A stretch of 10,179 nt of DNA from SZUA-217 sp036446835 (GCA_036446835.1 JAZFTT010000219.1:1-10179), one strand, 5' to 3'; shown: positions 1 through 6,773, numbered from the stretch's first letter. The notes: a model not told the origin generated them from the letters alone. Made by a program: numbers and translations.

Positions 1-12
1 TTTGGGGAGACG

Positions 13-639
13 GTGATCGAGTGGGCCATCCTGCTTGGGATAGCCCTGGTGGTGTTGGTGGTTGGCCGTTGGATCATCGGGCTGATACGCAAAGCAATCC
101 AGAAGGTTCTCGACGCTAAAGCGTTGGACGGTATTTGGAAACGTTCCGGTGTGGCCAAAGCCTTGGAGGAAGGTGACCAGACACCGGCGTCGATCGTCGC
201 CACCGTTGTCTACGCCTACCTGATGGTCGGGTTGTTGGTGGTGGTAACCCGGATCCTTGGACTGTTGGCAATCGAAGTGCTGCTGATACGGCTACTGGCG
301 TGGATACCGCTGCTGCTGATCGCAGCCGCCATTGTCATCATCGCTGCCGCCGCCGCCAGTTGGGTGGCTGGTCTGGTGAAACCCTTCGCCGACGAACAGA
401 ACGTCCCCTGGCTGACATATGTGGTCCACATCGGGGTGATCCTCTTTGGACTGTTGTTTGCTTTGGACATCCTCCGGGTGAGTTTCGCCGAAGACGTCGT
501 CAAGATCGTGATCGGCTCGTCCATGATCGCCCTCGCCATCGCTTTTGGTGTCGGCGGGATAGACACCGCAAAGAAATGGTGGACCAAATACGCCAGCCCC
601 TCCGACACAGGTTCGGACAAGGGTCCAACCAACTACTAG
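13..639 (+). CDS. Small membrane protein with MscS-type conserved TM helices
   Basis: The 208-residue product is very hydrophobic, with about five membrane segments near residues 3-25, 62-84, 88-118, 134-152 and 160-182. A short basic stretch (IRKAIQKVLDAKALDGIWKRSG) follows the first helix and the tail is charged and hydrophilic (SPSDTGSDKGPTNY). The helix pattern, with the TPASIV, KPF and GVGG elements, resembles the 'conserved TM helix' repeats found in or beside small-conductance mechanosensitive channel (MscS) proteins. There is no recognisable MscS beta domain, so a channel role is only inferred. The GTG start is the first in frame in the window. A GGGGAG at 4-9 sits only 3 bases before it, and the frame is open to base 1, so the true start may lie upstream. 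The next in-frame Met is at residue 71, inside the second helix. Confidence 0.7.
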   Translation: MIEWAILLGIALVVLVVGRWIIGLIRKAIQKVLDAKALDGIWKRSGVAKALEEGDQTPASIVATVVYAYLMVGLLVVVTRILGLLAIEVLLIRLLAWIPLLLIAAAIVIIAAAAASWVAGLVKPFADEQNVPWLTYVVHIGVILFGLLFALDILRVSFAEDVVKIVIGSSMIALAIAFGVGGIDTAKKWWTKYASPSDTGSDKGPTNY

Positions 640-650
640 CCATGACAAAG

Positions 651-683
651 CGGGGTGACGAGTGCCACACACCCGTCACCCCG
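651..683 (-). terminator. Hairpin between convergent genes, probable terminator
   Basis: CGGGGTGACG at 651-660 is an exact reverse complement of CGTCACCCCG at 674-683. A further GTG/CAC pairing (662-664 with 670-672) leaves a 5-base loop. The hairpin lies between the stops of the mechanosensitive-like gene (+) and the DUF427 gene (-). Read on the minus strand the stem is followed by CTTTGTC, a weak T-rich tail; on the plus strand there is no T tract. It therefore best fits termination of the minus-strand unit, possibly with an effect on both. Confidence 0.6.
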
Positions 684-691
684 CGGATCAG

Positions 692-1435
692 CTACGAGAA
701 CATGGTCTTGGGGCGCTCCTGAAGCAGCTCATCAACGTAGATGTCCAGCTTCTCGTTGTAAAACGCAACAAGTCCCGCCACCTTCTGAGACTCGGCAAGT
801 GGCGCGTCGTAACCCCATACGACGTTGTCGTGGCTCTCTCCATCGACCGTAAGAGACCAGTACCGGGCAGTGCCTTTGTAAGGGCAAGCTGTGGCCAGAT
901 CGGTCGGAGTGAGAAGATCCATCCGCACATCGGTCTTCGGCAAGTAATAACGAACCGGAAGACCGGTCTCGAATAGGAAAGACGCATTCGTCGAGTCGGC
1001 AACGGTGACACCGTCGATCTCAATCCTCACCCGGCGACTCGAAGGAAGAATGTCCAGTCGCGTATGTGGATCACGCGGGTGTACATAGACTTCCTCCTCT
1101 TCCTCAAACCAGTGATCCATCGTCTTCCAGACCAAGGCGTAGTGGCCGGCTAGCTCGGGAATCTTTGGATCGAGATAGGAGTAAGCGGTCCCTTCACTGT
1201 TGCCGGCCTTGACCAGATATTGGGTGGCCTCGCCCCGACTCGGGCTTCGCCGTGTCTCACCGGTCTCGACCAGCAGCTCGGTCTTGACGTCGGCAGCAGG
1301 GAAGTAGTAGGTCGGGTAGTACGGAACCTCCCAGACCAACAACGGCGACGTGGTGTCGACCACCACTTCGCCCCCGAGCATCGCCCGGACACGCTTATAG
1401 CCACGTTCTGTGCGCACTCTTCCATGATCAGACAT
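692..1435 (-). CDS. Two-domain DUF427 protein
   Basis: The 247-residue product carries two DUF427 repeats, at about residues 14-110 and 138-238. The first has VWEVPYYPTYYFPAADVK, SPSRGEAT and the linker HPRDPHTRLDILPSSR. The second has FETGLPVRYYLPKTDVRMDLL and CPYKGTARYWS, the strongest signature of the family. DUF427 proteins are small soluble beta-rich proteins of unknown biochemical role, common in actinobacteria and proteobacteria; no catalytic assignment is justified. The frame is open further upstream (to 1678), but that stretch has no family similarity and overlaps the CHAD gene. The ATG at 1435 has a GAGG eight bases before it and gives the expected N-terminus, so it was chosen. The gene lies 97 bp downstream of the CHAD gene on the same strand and may share its transcript. 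Confidence 0.88.
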   Translation of the reverse strand: MSDHGRVRTERGYKRVRAMLGGEVVVDTTSPLLVWEVPYYPTYYFPAADVKTELLVETGETRRSPSRGEATQYLVKAGNSEGTAYSYLDPKIPELAGHYALVWKTMDHWFEEEEEVYVHPRDPHTRLDILPSSRRVRIEIDGVTVADSTNASFLFETGLPVRYYLPKTDVRMDLLTPTDLATACPYKGTARYWSLTVDGESHDNVVWGYDAPLAESQKVAGLVAFYNEKLDIYVDELLQERPKTMFS

Positions 1436-1532
1436 CTTGAAAACCTCGAAGTTTGGTGAACCTGCCCTCGGGACAACGCCTACTCCGCGGCAATGATTCC
1501 GCTCTGTGCTCTCCAGTTTGAGCAGCAGACTC

Positions 1533-2558
1533 CTAGTAGACGACGACGGTGTCCAGCGGAAGATCGAGCGCCAATTGCCGACTCTCCCAATACTCGCCAA
1601 AACGAGAGCTGAGAGAGTCCGGGTTCTCGGCGTAGATCCGACGTCCCAGTATCTCGGCGGCCAACTGCAACTCAGCACGTCTCTGAGTTACCAGAGCCGA
1701 AAAGAGGGAGCGCTCCCGTGGGTTGGGGCAGATGTCGGGGCGTTCGTGGATCAGCGTCAGAAGCTCGGCCAGATCGTGGTCTTCACCCAGAAAGAGCCCG
1801 AGCCGATCGAGGGTCACCGCCATGCCCACCACGACCTCGGGCCAGAGCGGCACCAGAAACTCCATCTGATAGCGCAGGTACTTGGCGCGCTTGCGCCATC
1901 GGTGGAAATTGACCACTGTCGGTCGGGTATACGCGGTAACCATCTCGGTGCGCCCACGCCCGTAGGTTTCCTCCAAGCCCGACTGGATCGACTTGTACCT
2001 GTCCCTGATCCCGAGCCCATAGACCTTTCGGGCATCGGGGTCGGTGGGCCAGGCCGAGTACCTGTGATACGCCCGCTCCATGTTCCTGACCACCCGTCCA
2101 ATCAGGTTCGGATCCTCCAATGCACGAAGCTCGATTACGTCTCGACGCTGTTTGAGACGAGAAGTCATCTCCTCGAACATGCCCTCGGCAAGCATCTCTC
2201 CGTAGAGGTCCTCGACTACCAGGGCCGCCTCGACAACCGCCGCCGAAGATCGGATTTCGCTTGTGAGACGCGCCGTATTGCGCAGCGACTTGTCCTCATA
2301 CGTGTAGACCTTGTCGGTGATCTCGCTCTTGACGAGACGGAGCAACGACCGAACCTTCTTGATCGCCTTCCTCGAATCGTGAACGGCCGTGCTGAACTGA
2401 TCCTCATCGTCAAAGAAACCACCCGCGCCCAGCTCCAACTGTTCCATAGCGACCCTCTTCATGCCAACCCCCAACGGCTCAGCTTGTCCAAGAGTCAGCT
2501 TCGAGTCGAAAGACGTCAAACCCGGGTCGGTCGGCGAATAGGTGGCCAGAGTGGTCAC
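1533..2558 (-). CDS. CHAD domain protein
   Basis: The 341-residue mostly helical protein shows both hallmark helices of CHAD (conserved histidine alpha-helical domain): H60-R63-K67-R70 in VHDSRKAIKKVRSLLRL and H219-R222-K226-R229 in FHRWRKRAKYLRYQMEFL. These basic residues line a pocket that in studied members binds inorganic polyphosphate. CHAD is often fused to a CYTH triphosphatase domain; here it stands alone. The GTG start at 2558 is bounded by an in-frame TGA just upstream (2574-2576). It keeps the usual first helix (LTLGQAEPLGVGMKRVAMEQLEL) but has no close Shine-Dalgarno, so translation may be leaderless. An internal ATG at 2462 has a GGGGG before it but would cut into the domain. Polyphosphate binding in this organism is inference. 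Confidence 0.88.
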   Translation of the reverse strand: MTTLATYSPTDPGLTSFDSKLTLGQAEPLGVGMKRVAMEQLELGAGGFFDDEDQFSTAVHDSRKAIKKVRSLLRLVKSEITDKVYTYEDKSLRNTARLTSEIRSSAAVVEAALVVEDLYGEMLAEGMFEEMTSRLKQRRDVIELRALEDPNLIGRVVRNMERAYHRYSAWPTDPDARKVYGLGIRDRYKSIQSGLEETYGRGRTEMVTAYTRPTVVNFHRWRKRAKYLRYQMEFLVPLWPEVVVGMAVTLDRLGLFLGEDHDLAELLTLIHERPDICPNPRERSLFSALVTQRRAELQLAAEILGRRIYAENPDSLSSRFGEYWESRQLALDLPLDTVVVY

Positions 2559-2570
2559 GCGGCCAGCGTA

Positions 2571-3029
2571 ATGTCACCTTCCATGAGATCCGCGGGTCTT
2601 CTTCCGTACCGAATGAACAGTGGCCTGGAGGTGATGATCGCCCATCCAGGAGGACCGTTCTTTGCTGGACGCGACAGAGGCGCCTGGTCGATTGTCAAGG
2701 GCATGGTTGAGAAGGGTGAGGATGACCGGCAAACAGCGATCAGGGAGTTCGAGGAGGAAACCGGCTGGCCGGCGCCGACCGGTGACTGGGTGTCTTTGGG
2801 CGAAACCGTTCTCCGTTCTCGCAAGGTGGTCGTGGCATGGGCCGTTGCCCGTGACTTTGACCCCACCGCCCTGGATCCCGGAATGTTCCAAATGCATGGT
2901 CGCTCTTTTCCGGAGATCGACCGCGTTGAATGGATGACTCCCATGGTGGCTAGAACCAAGTTGAGCGAGGCCCAGGGGACTTTCGTTGATCGATTAGAAG
3001 CCCACTTGGGTTTGAATGGTCGTGAATGA
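2571..3029 (+). CDS. Nudix hydrolase (COG4119-like)
   Basis: The 152-residue product has a complete Nudix box at residues 44-66: G44, E50, then REFEEETGW (58-66), matching GX5EX7REUXEEXGU, whose glutamates bind the catalytic metal. The stretch before it (SAGLLPYRMNSGLEVMIAHPGGPFF ... GAWSIVKG) resembles the COG4119 group of predicted NTP/polyphosphate pyrophosphohydrolases, which have 'HPGGPF' and 'WSIPKG'; here the usual Pro is Val42. Substrate unknown: oxidised nucleotides, dinucleoside polyphosphates or capped RNA are all possible. The frame is open back to 1506, but that part is antisense to CHAD. ATG 2571 gives the expected N-terminus; ATG 2583 is an alternative. Neither has a clear Shine-Dalgarno. 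The gene is divergent from CHAD and 9 bp upstream of msrB. Confidence 0.88.
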   Translation: MSPSMRSAGLLPYRMNSGLEVMIAHPGGPFFAGRDRGAWSIVKGMVEKGEDDRQTAIREFEEETGWPAPTGDWVSLGETVLRSRKVVVAWAVARDFDPTALDPGMFQMHGRSFPEIDRVEWMTPMVARTKLSEAQGTFVDRLEAHLGLNGRE

Positions 3030-3038
3030 GATGTGCCC

Positions 3039-3440
3039 ATGAGTGAAATGCCCGACAACGAAGCAGACTGGCGGGACAAGCTGACATCCAATCAGTATCA
3101 GGTGTTGCGTCAGGGCAGCACGGAGACAGCCTTCACAGGCGAATACTGGGACACCAAGACTCAGGGGACTTATCGCTGCGCCGGGTGTGGAGAGGAGCTC
3201 TTCTCCAGCGATGCCAAGTTCGAGTCCGAATCGGGATGGCCTAGTTTCTTTCAGCCACTCGACCCGAACAACATCGAAGAGGAAGACGACGCAACCTTCG
3301 GAATGGTCCGCACCGAGATCAATTGCGCAAAATGTGGCGGGCATCTCGGCCACGTATTCGACGACGGTCCCAATCCGACGGGTCTGCGGTATTGCATCAA
3401 CTCGGCTTCACTCGATCTCGACGAGGCCGCCGAGGACTAA
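3039..3440 (+). CDS. msrB: Peptide-methionine (R)-S-oxide reductase MsrB
   Basis: The 133-residue product reduces the R epimer of methionine sulfoxide in proteins, with reducing power normally from thioredoxin. It has the two zinc CxxC pairs (C47/C50 in CAGC, C96/C99 in CAKC), the GWPSF motif (66-70), GHLGHVFDDGP (101-111) and the catalytic cysteine C119 in RYCINSASL. There is no signal peptide, so it is cytoplasmic, and the length is normal for a free-standing MsrB. I chose ATG 3039, about 8 bases after a weak TGAG in the end of the Nudix gene; GTG 3033 and ATG 3048 are alternatives that hardly change the protein. The short distance from the Nudix gene suggests co-transcription. Its TAA overlaps the TAG of the convergent GNAT gene. 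Confidence 0.95.
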   Translation: MSEMPDNEADWRDKLTSNQYQVLRQGSTETAFTGEYWDTKTQGTYRCAGCGEELFSSDAKFESESGWPSFFQPLDPNNIEEEDDATFGMVRTEINCAKCGGHLGHVFDDGPNPTGLRYCINSASLDLDEAAED

Positions 3441-4012
3441 CTCCGCACCTGATCCATCACCGAGATCATCTCGGCGTCATGCACGCCTGTGGGTAGATCT
3501 GCGACCGCAAGTTTGCCTTCGAGAAGACCTCCCGACTCGGTGAGCTCGACGTCCAATCGTTGCAGTGCTTGTCTCACCGGTCGGTTATCGGGAACGATCA
3601 CAAAACAGAACGCCTCCAAGCCGTCGGCGCGGGCAATTGCGGCGAGGGCTTCAAACAGCAATGTCCCGAGGCCCCGATGCTGAAACTCATCGACGACGGT
3701 GATGGCTATCTCGGCACAACCAATCCCGGAAATCCAGATGTAGCGCCCGACGCCGGCGACTTCACCGTCGACCGCCGCCCCCCAGGCGACATGAGTTCGC
3801 TGATCGACATTGGTCAGGTACTCCAATTCGCTGTGGCTCAGATGACCAACACCCTGGCCAAACCGGGTGTACCGACTCTCGACCGAGAGGTGGTCGAGGC
3901 CCTCCTCGATGAGACCACTGTCCTCGGCGCTCAGGGGACTCAGCAGCACTTCCGAGCCGTCGCGAAGCCAGATTGTCAGGCGTGGGCGATCATCAGGAAT
4001 CTCGACGGGCAT
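3437..4012 (-). CDS. GNAT family N-acetyltransferase, Pat-like
   Basis: The 191-residue product has the acetyl-CoA pyrophosphate-binding loop Q111-H-R-G-L-G (QHRGLGTLLFEAL), preceded by a beta strand (EIAITVVDEF) and followed by VIVPDNRPVRQALQRL, the usual C-terminal part of the fold. The N-terminal half (LRDGSEVLLSPLSAED, SVESRYTRFG, LEYLTNVDQRTHVAW, GVGRY) resembles the acetyltransferase domain of the actinobacterial protein lysine acetyltransferase Pat, without its regulatory cNMP or acyl-CoA synthetase-like domains. The substrate is not determined. ATG 4012 begins just before the conserved region but has no evident Shine-Dalgarno; ATG 4042 and ATG 4093 are in-frame alternatives, the latter overlapping the divergent methyltransferase. 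The stop overlaps the msrB stop. Confidence 0.85.
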   Translation of the reverse strand: MPVEIPDDRPRLTIWLRDGSEVLLSPLSAEDSGLIEEGLDHLSVESRYTRFGQGVGHLSHSELEYLTNVDQRTHVAWGAAVDGEVAGVGRYIWISGIGCAEIAITVVDEFQHRGLGTLLFEALAAIARADGLEAFCFVIVPDNRPVRQALQRLDVELTESGGLLEGKLAVADLPTGVHDAEMISVMDQVRS

Positions 4013-4081
4013 GGTGTTGTGCCATTGAAGTCGCGATCGCATTCCCCGGCACATCAGTAACGGAGGGGTAACTTCATCTCG

Positions 4082-5005
4082 ATGGCGAGGCAACGGCTGG
4101 CAACAGCCACATCGGAGTTTGGGTCGGGCAAGCGCGAATCACACGACGCCACTGCGTTCTATGAGCGATTCGGCCCACCGATCATATCCGAGGACGAGCA
4201 GGTCGAAGCGGCCTCCGTCCTCGATCGGCTGTTTCACGGCGACGCGAGAGACATGACCGATTCCCAGGTTGCCGATCGCTCGGTTGCTCTGCTGGTCACA
4301 TCCCCGCCTTACTTCGCAGGCAAGGAATACGAGAGCGATATGGCCGCCGGGCACACCCCATCGAGCTACGTCGAGTATCTCGAGATGCTTCACGACGTCT
4401 TTTCGGTATCTCTGCACAAACTCGAGCCGGGTGGCCGCATGGCCATCAACGTTGCCAATCTGGGACGAAAGCCGTACCGCTCACTTTCCGCCGACATCAT
4501 CTCCATACTCCAAGACGACCTGGGAATGCTTCTCAGGGGTGAGGTGATCTGGCAGAAAGCCAAAGGTGCGGGTGGAAGTTGTGCTTGGGGTTCGTATCGG
4601 TCACCCCAGAACCCGGTTCTGCGGGATGTCACCGAGAGAGTGATCATCGCCTCAAAAGGTCGCTTCGATCGCGCGGTCAAAAGGGCGAAACGGAAGGCCG
4701 AAGGACTTCCTCATGAGGCGTCGATCGAAACCGAAGAGTTCCTTCAGGCCACCATCGACATATGGGAGATCCCGCCGGAAAGCGCTACCAGGGTGGGGCA
4801 CCCCGCCCCGTTCCCAATTGCTCTGCCGCGTCGCCTCATCGAGTTGTACACCTACACAGGCGACCTCATACTCGACCCGTTTCTCGGCTCCGGTACTACA
4901 GCGGTGGCGGCAGCCAACGCGGGACGGCACTACGTCGGTTTCGACACCGACGCCGACTATCTAGACCTCGCCGAAGAGCGCCTCCGAGCCGAGGTTCAGA
5001 CATGA
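4082..5005 (+). CDS. Orphan beta-class DNA methyltransferase
   Basis: The 307-residue product is an AdoMet-dependent amino-methyltransferase. The catalytic motif IV TSPPY (73-77) precedes the AdoMet-binding motif I DPFLGSGTT (265-273). This order defines the beta class, which methylates adenine N6 or cytosine N4; the SPPY form is often, not always, N4-cytosine. FDTDADYLDLAEERL after motif I fits motif II. The N-terminal GKRESHDATAFYERF and the central SCAWGSYRSPQNPVLRD with TERVIIASKGRFDRA resemble orphan methyltransferases of actinobacteria, as far as I recall. No endonuclease or specificity subunit is nearby, so a regulatory or housekeeping role is more likely than restriction. The recognition sequence cannot be read from this. 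GGAGGGG at 4062-4068 lies 13 bases before the ATG, a little far. The TGA overlaps the next ATG. Confidence 0.9.
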   Translation: MARQRLATATSEFGSGKRESHDATAFYERFGPPIISEDEQVEAASVLDRLFHGDARDMTDSQVADRSVALLVTSPPYFAGKEYESDMAAGHTPSSYVEYLEMLHDVFSVSLHKLEPGGRMAINVANLGRKPYRSLSADIISILQDDLGMLLRGEVIWQKAKGAGGSCAWGSYRSPQNPVLRDVTERVIIASKGRFDRAVKRAKRKAEGLPHEASIETEEFLQATIDIWEIPPESATRVGHPAPFPIALPRRLIELYTYTGDLILDPFLGSGTTAVAAANAGRHYVGFDTDADYLDLAEERLRAEVQT

Positions 5006-5493
5006 CACTCAGAGTGCTGGTCGTCTGCGCCGGAAACATCTGCAGATCCCCTTCGGCAGAAGCTGCGATCAACGAGGCCGCCCTGACCCGTGGAGTCGAT
5101 GTGAAGGTCGACTCTGCCGGCACCGGGTCGTGGAACCTCGGTGAGCCACCCAGCTTCCAGACGATTGCCGCAGGGGAACGAGCCGGCCTCACCATCGAAG
5201 GCCGTGCCCGGAAAGTGAATCGTCTCGACTTCGATCGTCATGACGTGATCCTGGCTATGGACCGGTCCAATCTCAGAGATCTCATGGCGATGGCCCCCTC
5301 ACTGGAGGCACACGCCAAGATGCGATTGTTCCGAACGTACGACACCACCTCAGCCGAGGAGGAGATCCCTGACCCCTACGGTGGGCCCGATGAGGGTTAT
5401 GACGAGACGATCAGGCTTGTACGTCTCGCCGCGGAGGGATTCGTCGAGTCGCTGGTGTCAACCGGCGTGGAGGATGCGGTAGCCCTCGACTAG
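5002..5493 (+). CDS. Low-molecular-weight protein tyrosine phosphatase
   Basis: The 163-residue product has the phosphate-binding loop CX5RS at C9-R15-S16 (VCAGNICRSPSAEA) right after the first strand, and the general-acid loop DPYGGPDEGYDE near residues 123-134. C9 is the nucleophile, R15 holds the phosphate and the Asp of DPYG is the proton donor. AMDRSNLRDLMAMAP is the usual middle helix. In bacteria such enzymes act on tyrosine kinases of capsule or exopolysaccharide export, on host proteins when secreted, or, in the arsenate reductase branch, on arsenate; nothing nearby decides. The ATG overlaps the methyltransferase stop as ATGA, and GAGG at 4991-4994 gives a good ribosome binding site, so this start was chosen over the longer open frame from 4762. 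The last 36 bases overlap the convergent gene. Confidence 0.9.
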   Translation: MTLRVLVVCAGNICRSPSAEAAINEAALTRGVDVKVDSAGTGSWNLGEPPSFQTIAAGERAGLTIEGRARKVNRLDFDRHDVILAMDRSNLRDLMAMAPSLEAHAKMRLFRTYDTTSAEEEIPDPYGGPDEGYDETIRLVRLAAEGFVESLVSTGVEDAVALD

Positions 5494-6177
5494 GAATTCG
5501 AGTGCTTTCCCATGAGGATCATCACTCGCCAGCAACTCCTCATAGGCCAAACTCGACCCATTGAAGGAGGTGCTGTTCCAATAGGCATCGGATCGGTCGA
5601 CGTCAGACCAGGACGCCACATAGAGATAGGGCTCCGGATTCGCTCCATCTCCCGGTGAGGCCCCGAAACTAGCTCGCTGTCCCTTTTCATAATCACCCAA
5701 CTCGGTGGCCGGGTCGAGATGCTCGGGCCACAGCTGCACCTCGGAGACGTCATCTCCTTCCACACCCTGGCTTCTCAACTCGTTGAGCACGGCAAACCCA
5801 AACTCGAACCAGTCACCGATCGCGAGACTGGCCTCCCGACTCACCAGAAGTTGGGCATCGGGATCCGAGGCTTCTAGCGGATCGTGAAAATCTGCGAACC
5901 ACTCGGCCTCGTATTCATGGCCGAAGAACTCAGCGGCCTCACGAACAGTGGTTATGGCCTGGGTGGCGACGTTGCCATCTTGGCTATGGACGAGTTGGTC
6001 CCCTTCGATCCGGGCAACACGACCATCGAACTCCGGTGTTCCGAACCCGCCCGGGGTGCCCTGGAGTCCCATTCGTCCCATCGCCTTGTAGCGGGCCGGG
6101 CTCAGAGCGAAGAAGGCCAGCTGATGTAGGGAGTCTCTCGTCTCCGCGAGCCCAGAGGGAAGTTGCTTAAGGGTCAT
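5458..6177 (-). CDS. Conserved uncharacterised soluble protein
   Basis: I assign no function or domain name to this 239-residue protein. It has no signal peptide or membrane segment and is acidic. Blocks that look conserved, and that I recall from hypothetical actinobacterial proteins, are SPARYKAMGRMGLQGTPGGFGTPEF (about 26-50), AITTVREAAEFFG (74-86), WFEFGFAVLNELR, VQLWPEHLDPATELGD, ASFGASPGDGANPEPYLYV and WNSTSFNGSSLAYEELL. Trp, His, Asp and Glu in WPEHLD and PGD...PEPY could form a binding site, but that is speculation. AAGGAGG lies 9 bases before the ATG, an excellent ribosome binding site. The ATG overlaps the DoxX stop (ATGA), so the two proteins are probably made together. The 3' end overlaps the phosphatase gene by 36 bases. 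Confidence 0.82.
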   Translation of the reverse strand: MTLKQLPSGLAETRDSLHQLAFFALSPARYKAMGRMGLQGTPGGFGTPEFDGRVARIEGDQLVHSQDGNVATQAITTVREAAEFFGHEYEAEWFADFHDPLEASDPDAQLLVSREASLAIGDWFEFGFAVLNELRSQGVEGDDVSEVQLWPEHLDPATELGDYEKGQRASFGASPGDGANPEPYLYVASWSDVDRSDAYWNSTSFNGSSLAYEELLASDDPHGKALEFLVEGYRILHAG

Positions 6178-6686
6178 GCTTTCGTTTCCTCCTTGTCAGG
6201 CTTGCGCCAGAACGTTGCTAGTTGGCCGATAGCAGCGAGTATTCCGGCACCGAAGATTCCGGCACCGATCGCTCCGGACAGGGTCTCGTCGAGATCCAGA
6301 GCGGCATCCACCGAGGCCGAGCCGGGTCCCATGATTGTCAGCACAAGGGCTATGACACCAAGGGTTGCCACATACTCGTATCCCTCATCTGGACGGTGAA
6401 ACACAAAAAACCCGGCGAAACGGTGAATCGACCAGAAGGCCACGAACATGGTGGCGGCAAGACCGGCGGCGGCCACCGGCGTGAGTAAACCGGCGATCAA
6501 TGCAAGCCCAACGGTGATCTCCATCGCCGACGAGATGAAAGCATTCAAGTGAGGGGCCTTGAAACCAACTTTCGCGAACCAGTTGGCCGTGCCCTCGAGA
6601 CTCCGACCGTGATTGATTCCGTGGGCGATGATCACCAAGCCTGCCCACAACCTGAGGACCAGAAGGGCGATATCGATGTTGTCCAT
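6174..6686 (-). CDS. DoxX family membrane protein
   Basis: The 170-residue integral membrane protein has about five helices, near residues 5-24, 50-69, 71-95, 104-121 and 137-157. The DoxX pattern is clear: RLWAGLVIIAHGINHG, then LEGTANWFAKVGF, GLALIAGLLTPVAAAGLAATMFVAF, and HRPDEGYEYVATLGVIALVLTIMGPGSASVDAAL. DoxX proteins are named after a subunit of an archaeal thiosulfate/quinol oxidase, but most bacterial members are uncharacterised; one mycobacterial member works with superoxide dismutase and a thiol oxidoreductase in redox stress. The fifth helix after the usual SVDAAL end is an extension. The frame opens further upstream, but ATG 6686 has GGAGG four bases before it and starts the family alignment. 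It is the first gene of a two-gene unit. Confidence 0.88.
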   Translation of the reverse strand: MDNIDIALLVLRLWAGLVIIAHGINHGRSLEGTANWFAKVGFKAPHLNAFISSAMEITVGLALIAGLLTPVAAAGLAATMFVAFWSIHRFAGFFVFHRPDEGYEYVATLGVIALVLTIMGPGSASVDAALDLDETLSGAIGAGIFGAGILAAIGQLATFWRKPDKEETKA

Positions 6687-6736
6687 GTGTCCTCCGTCGG
6701 GAACCGTCATTGAGATAAATGTCGGCAGCCCGTCCA

Positions 6737-6773
6737 TTTATGCCCAACTATCAACGGTTGGACAATCCAACCG
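6737..6773 (-). promoter_or_regulatory. Possible promoter and palindromic operator of the doxX unit
   Basis: CGGTTGGACAATCCAACCG at 6755-6773 is a perfect palindrome with 8-bp arms and a CAA centre. On the minus strand, TTGTCC (6765-6760) could be a -35 box, followed after 17 bases by CATAAA (6742-6737) as a -10 box; each matches 4 of 6 consensus bases. Start of transcription would fall near 6730, about 43 bases before the DoxX ATG. The palindrome covers the -35 box, as expected for a repressor site. It could also be a small hairpin of the terminator region. Confidence 0.4.

Noticed and set aside
300..722. Plus-strand arginine-rich open frame across the 3' end of the first gene
   Set aside because: Out of frame with the convincing membrane protein, runs through the terminator hairpin into the antisense of DUF427, and has a shadow-like composition.
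1436..1678. N-terminal extension of the DUF427 frame
   Set aside because: It overlaps the end of the CHAD gene, lacks family similarity, and the ATG at 1435 has a well-placed GAGG.
1506..2570. Long plus-strand open frame running into the Nudix gene, giving an apparent 507-residue protein
   Set aside because: The first 355 residues are antisense to the CHAD gene and have no domain-like pattern; the CHAD frame on the other strand carries both conserved signature helices. The Nudix protein starts at 2571 or 2583.
4033..4040. GCGATCGC palindrome upstream of the methyltransferase
   Set aside because: An isolated 8-bp palindrome in GC-rich sequence, with no second copy or promoter relation that I could see.
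4762..5001. Upstream extension of the phosphatase frame
   Set aside because: It lies out of frame within the methyltransferase motif I region and is arginine/histidine-rich shadow sequence; the ATGA overlap with a GAGG fixes the start at 5002.
4082..5005. Restriction-modification or phage-defence system around the methyltransferase
   Set aside because: Neighbours are an acetyltransferase and a tyrosine phosphatase; no endonuclease, specificity subunit, helicase or other defence gene is present in the window.
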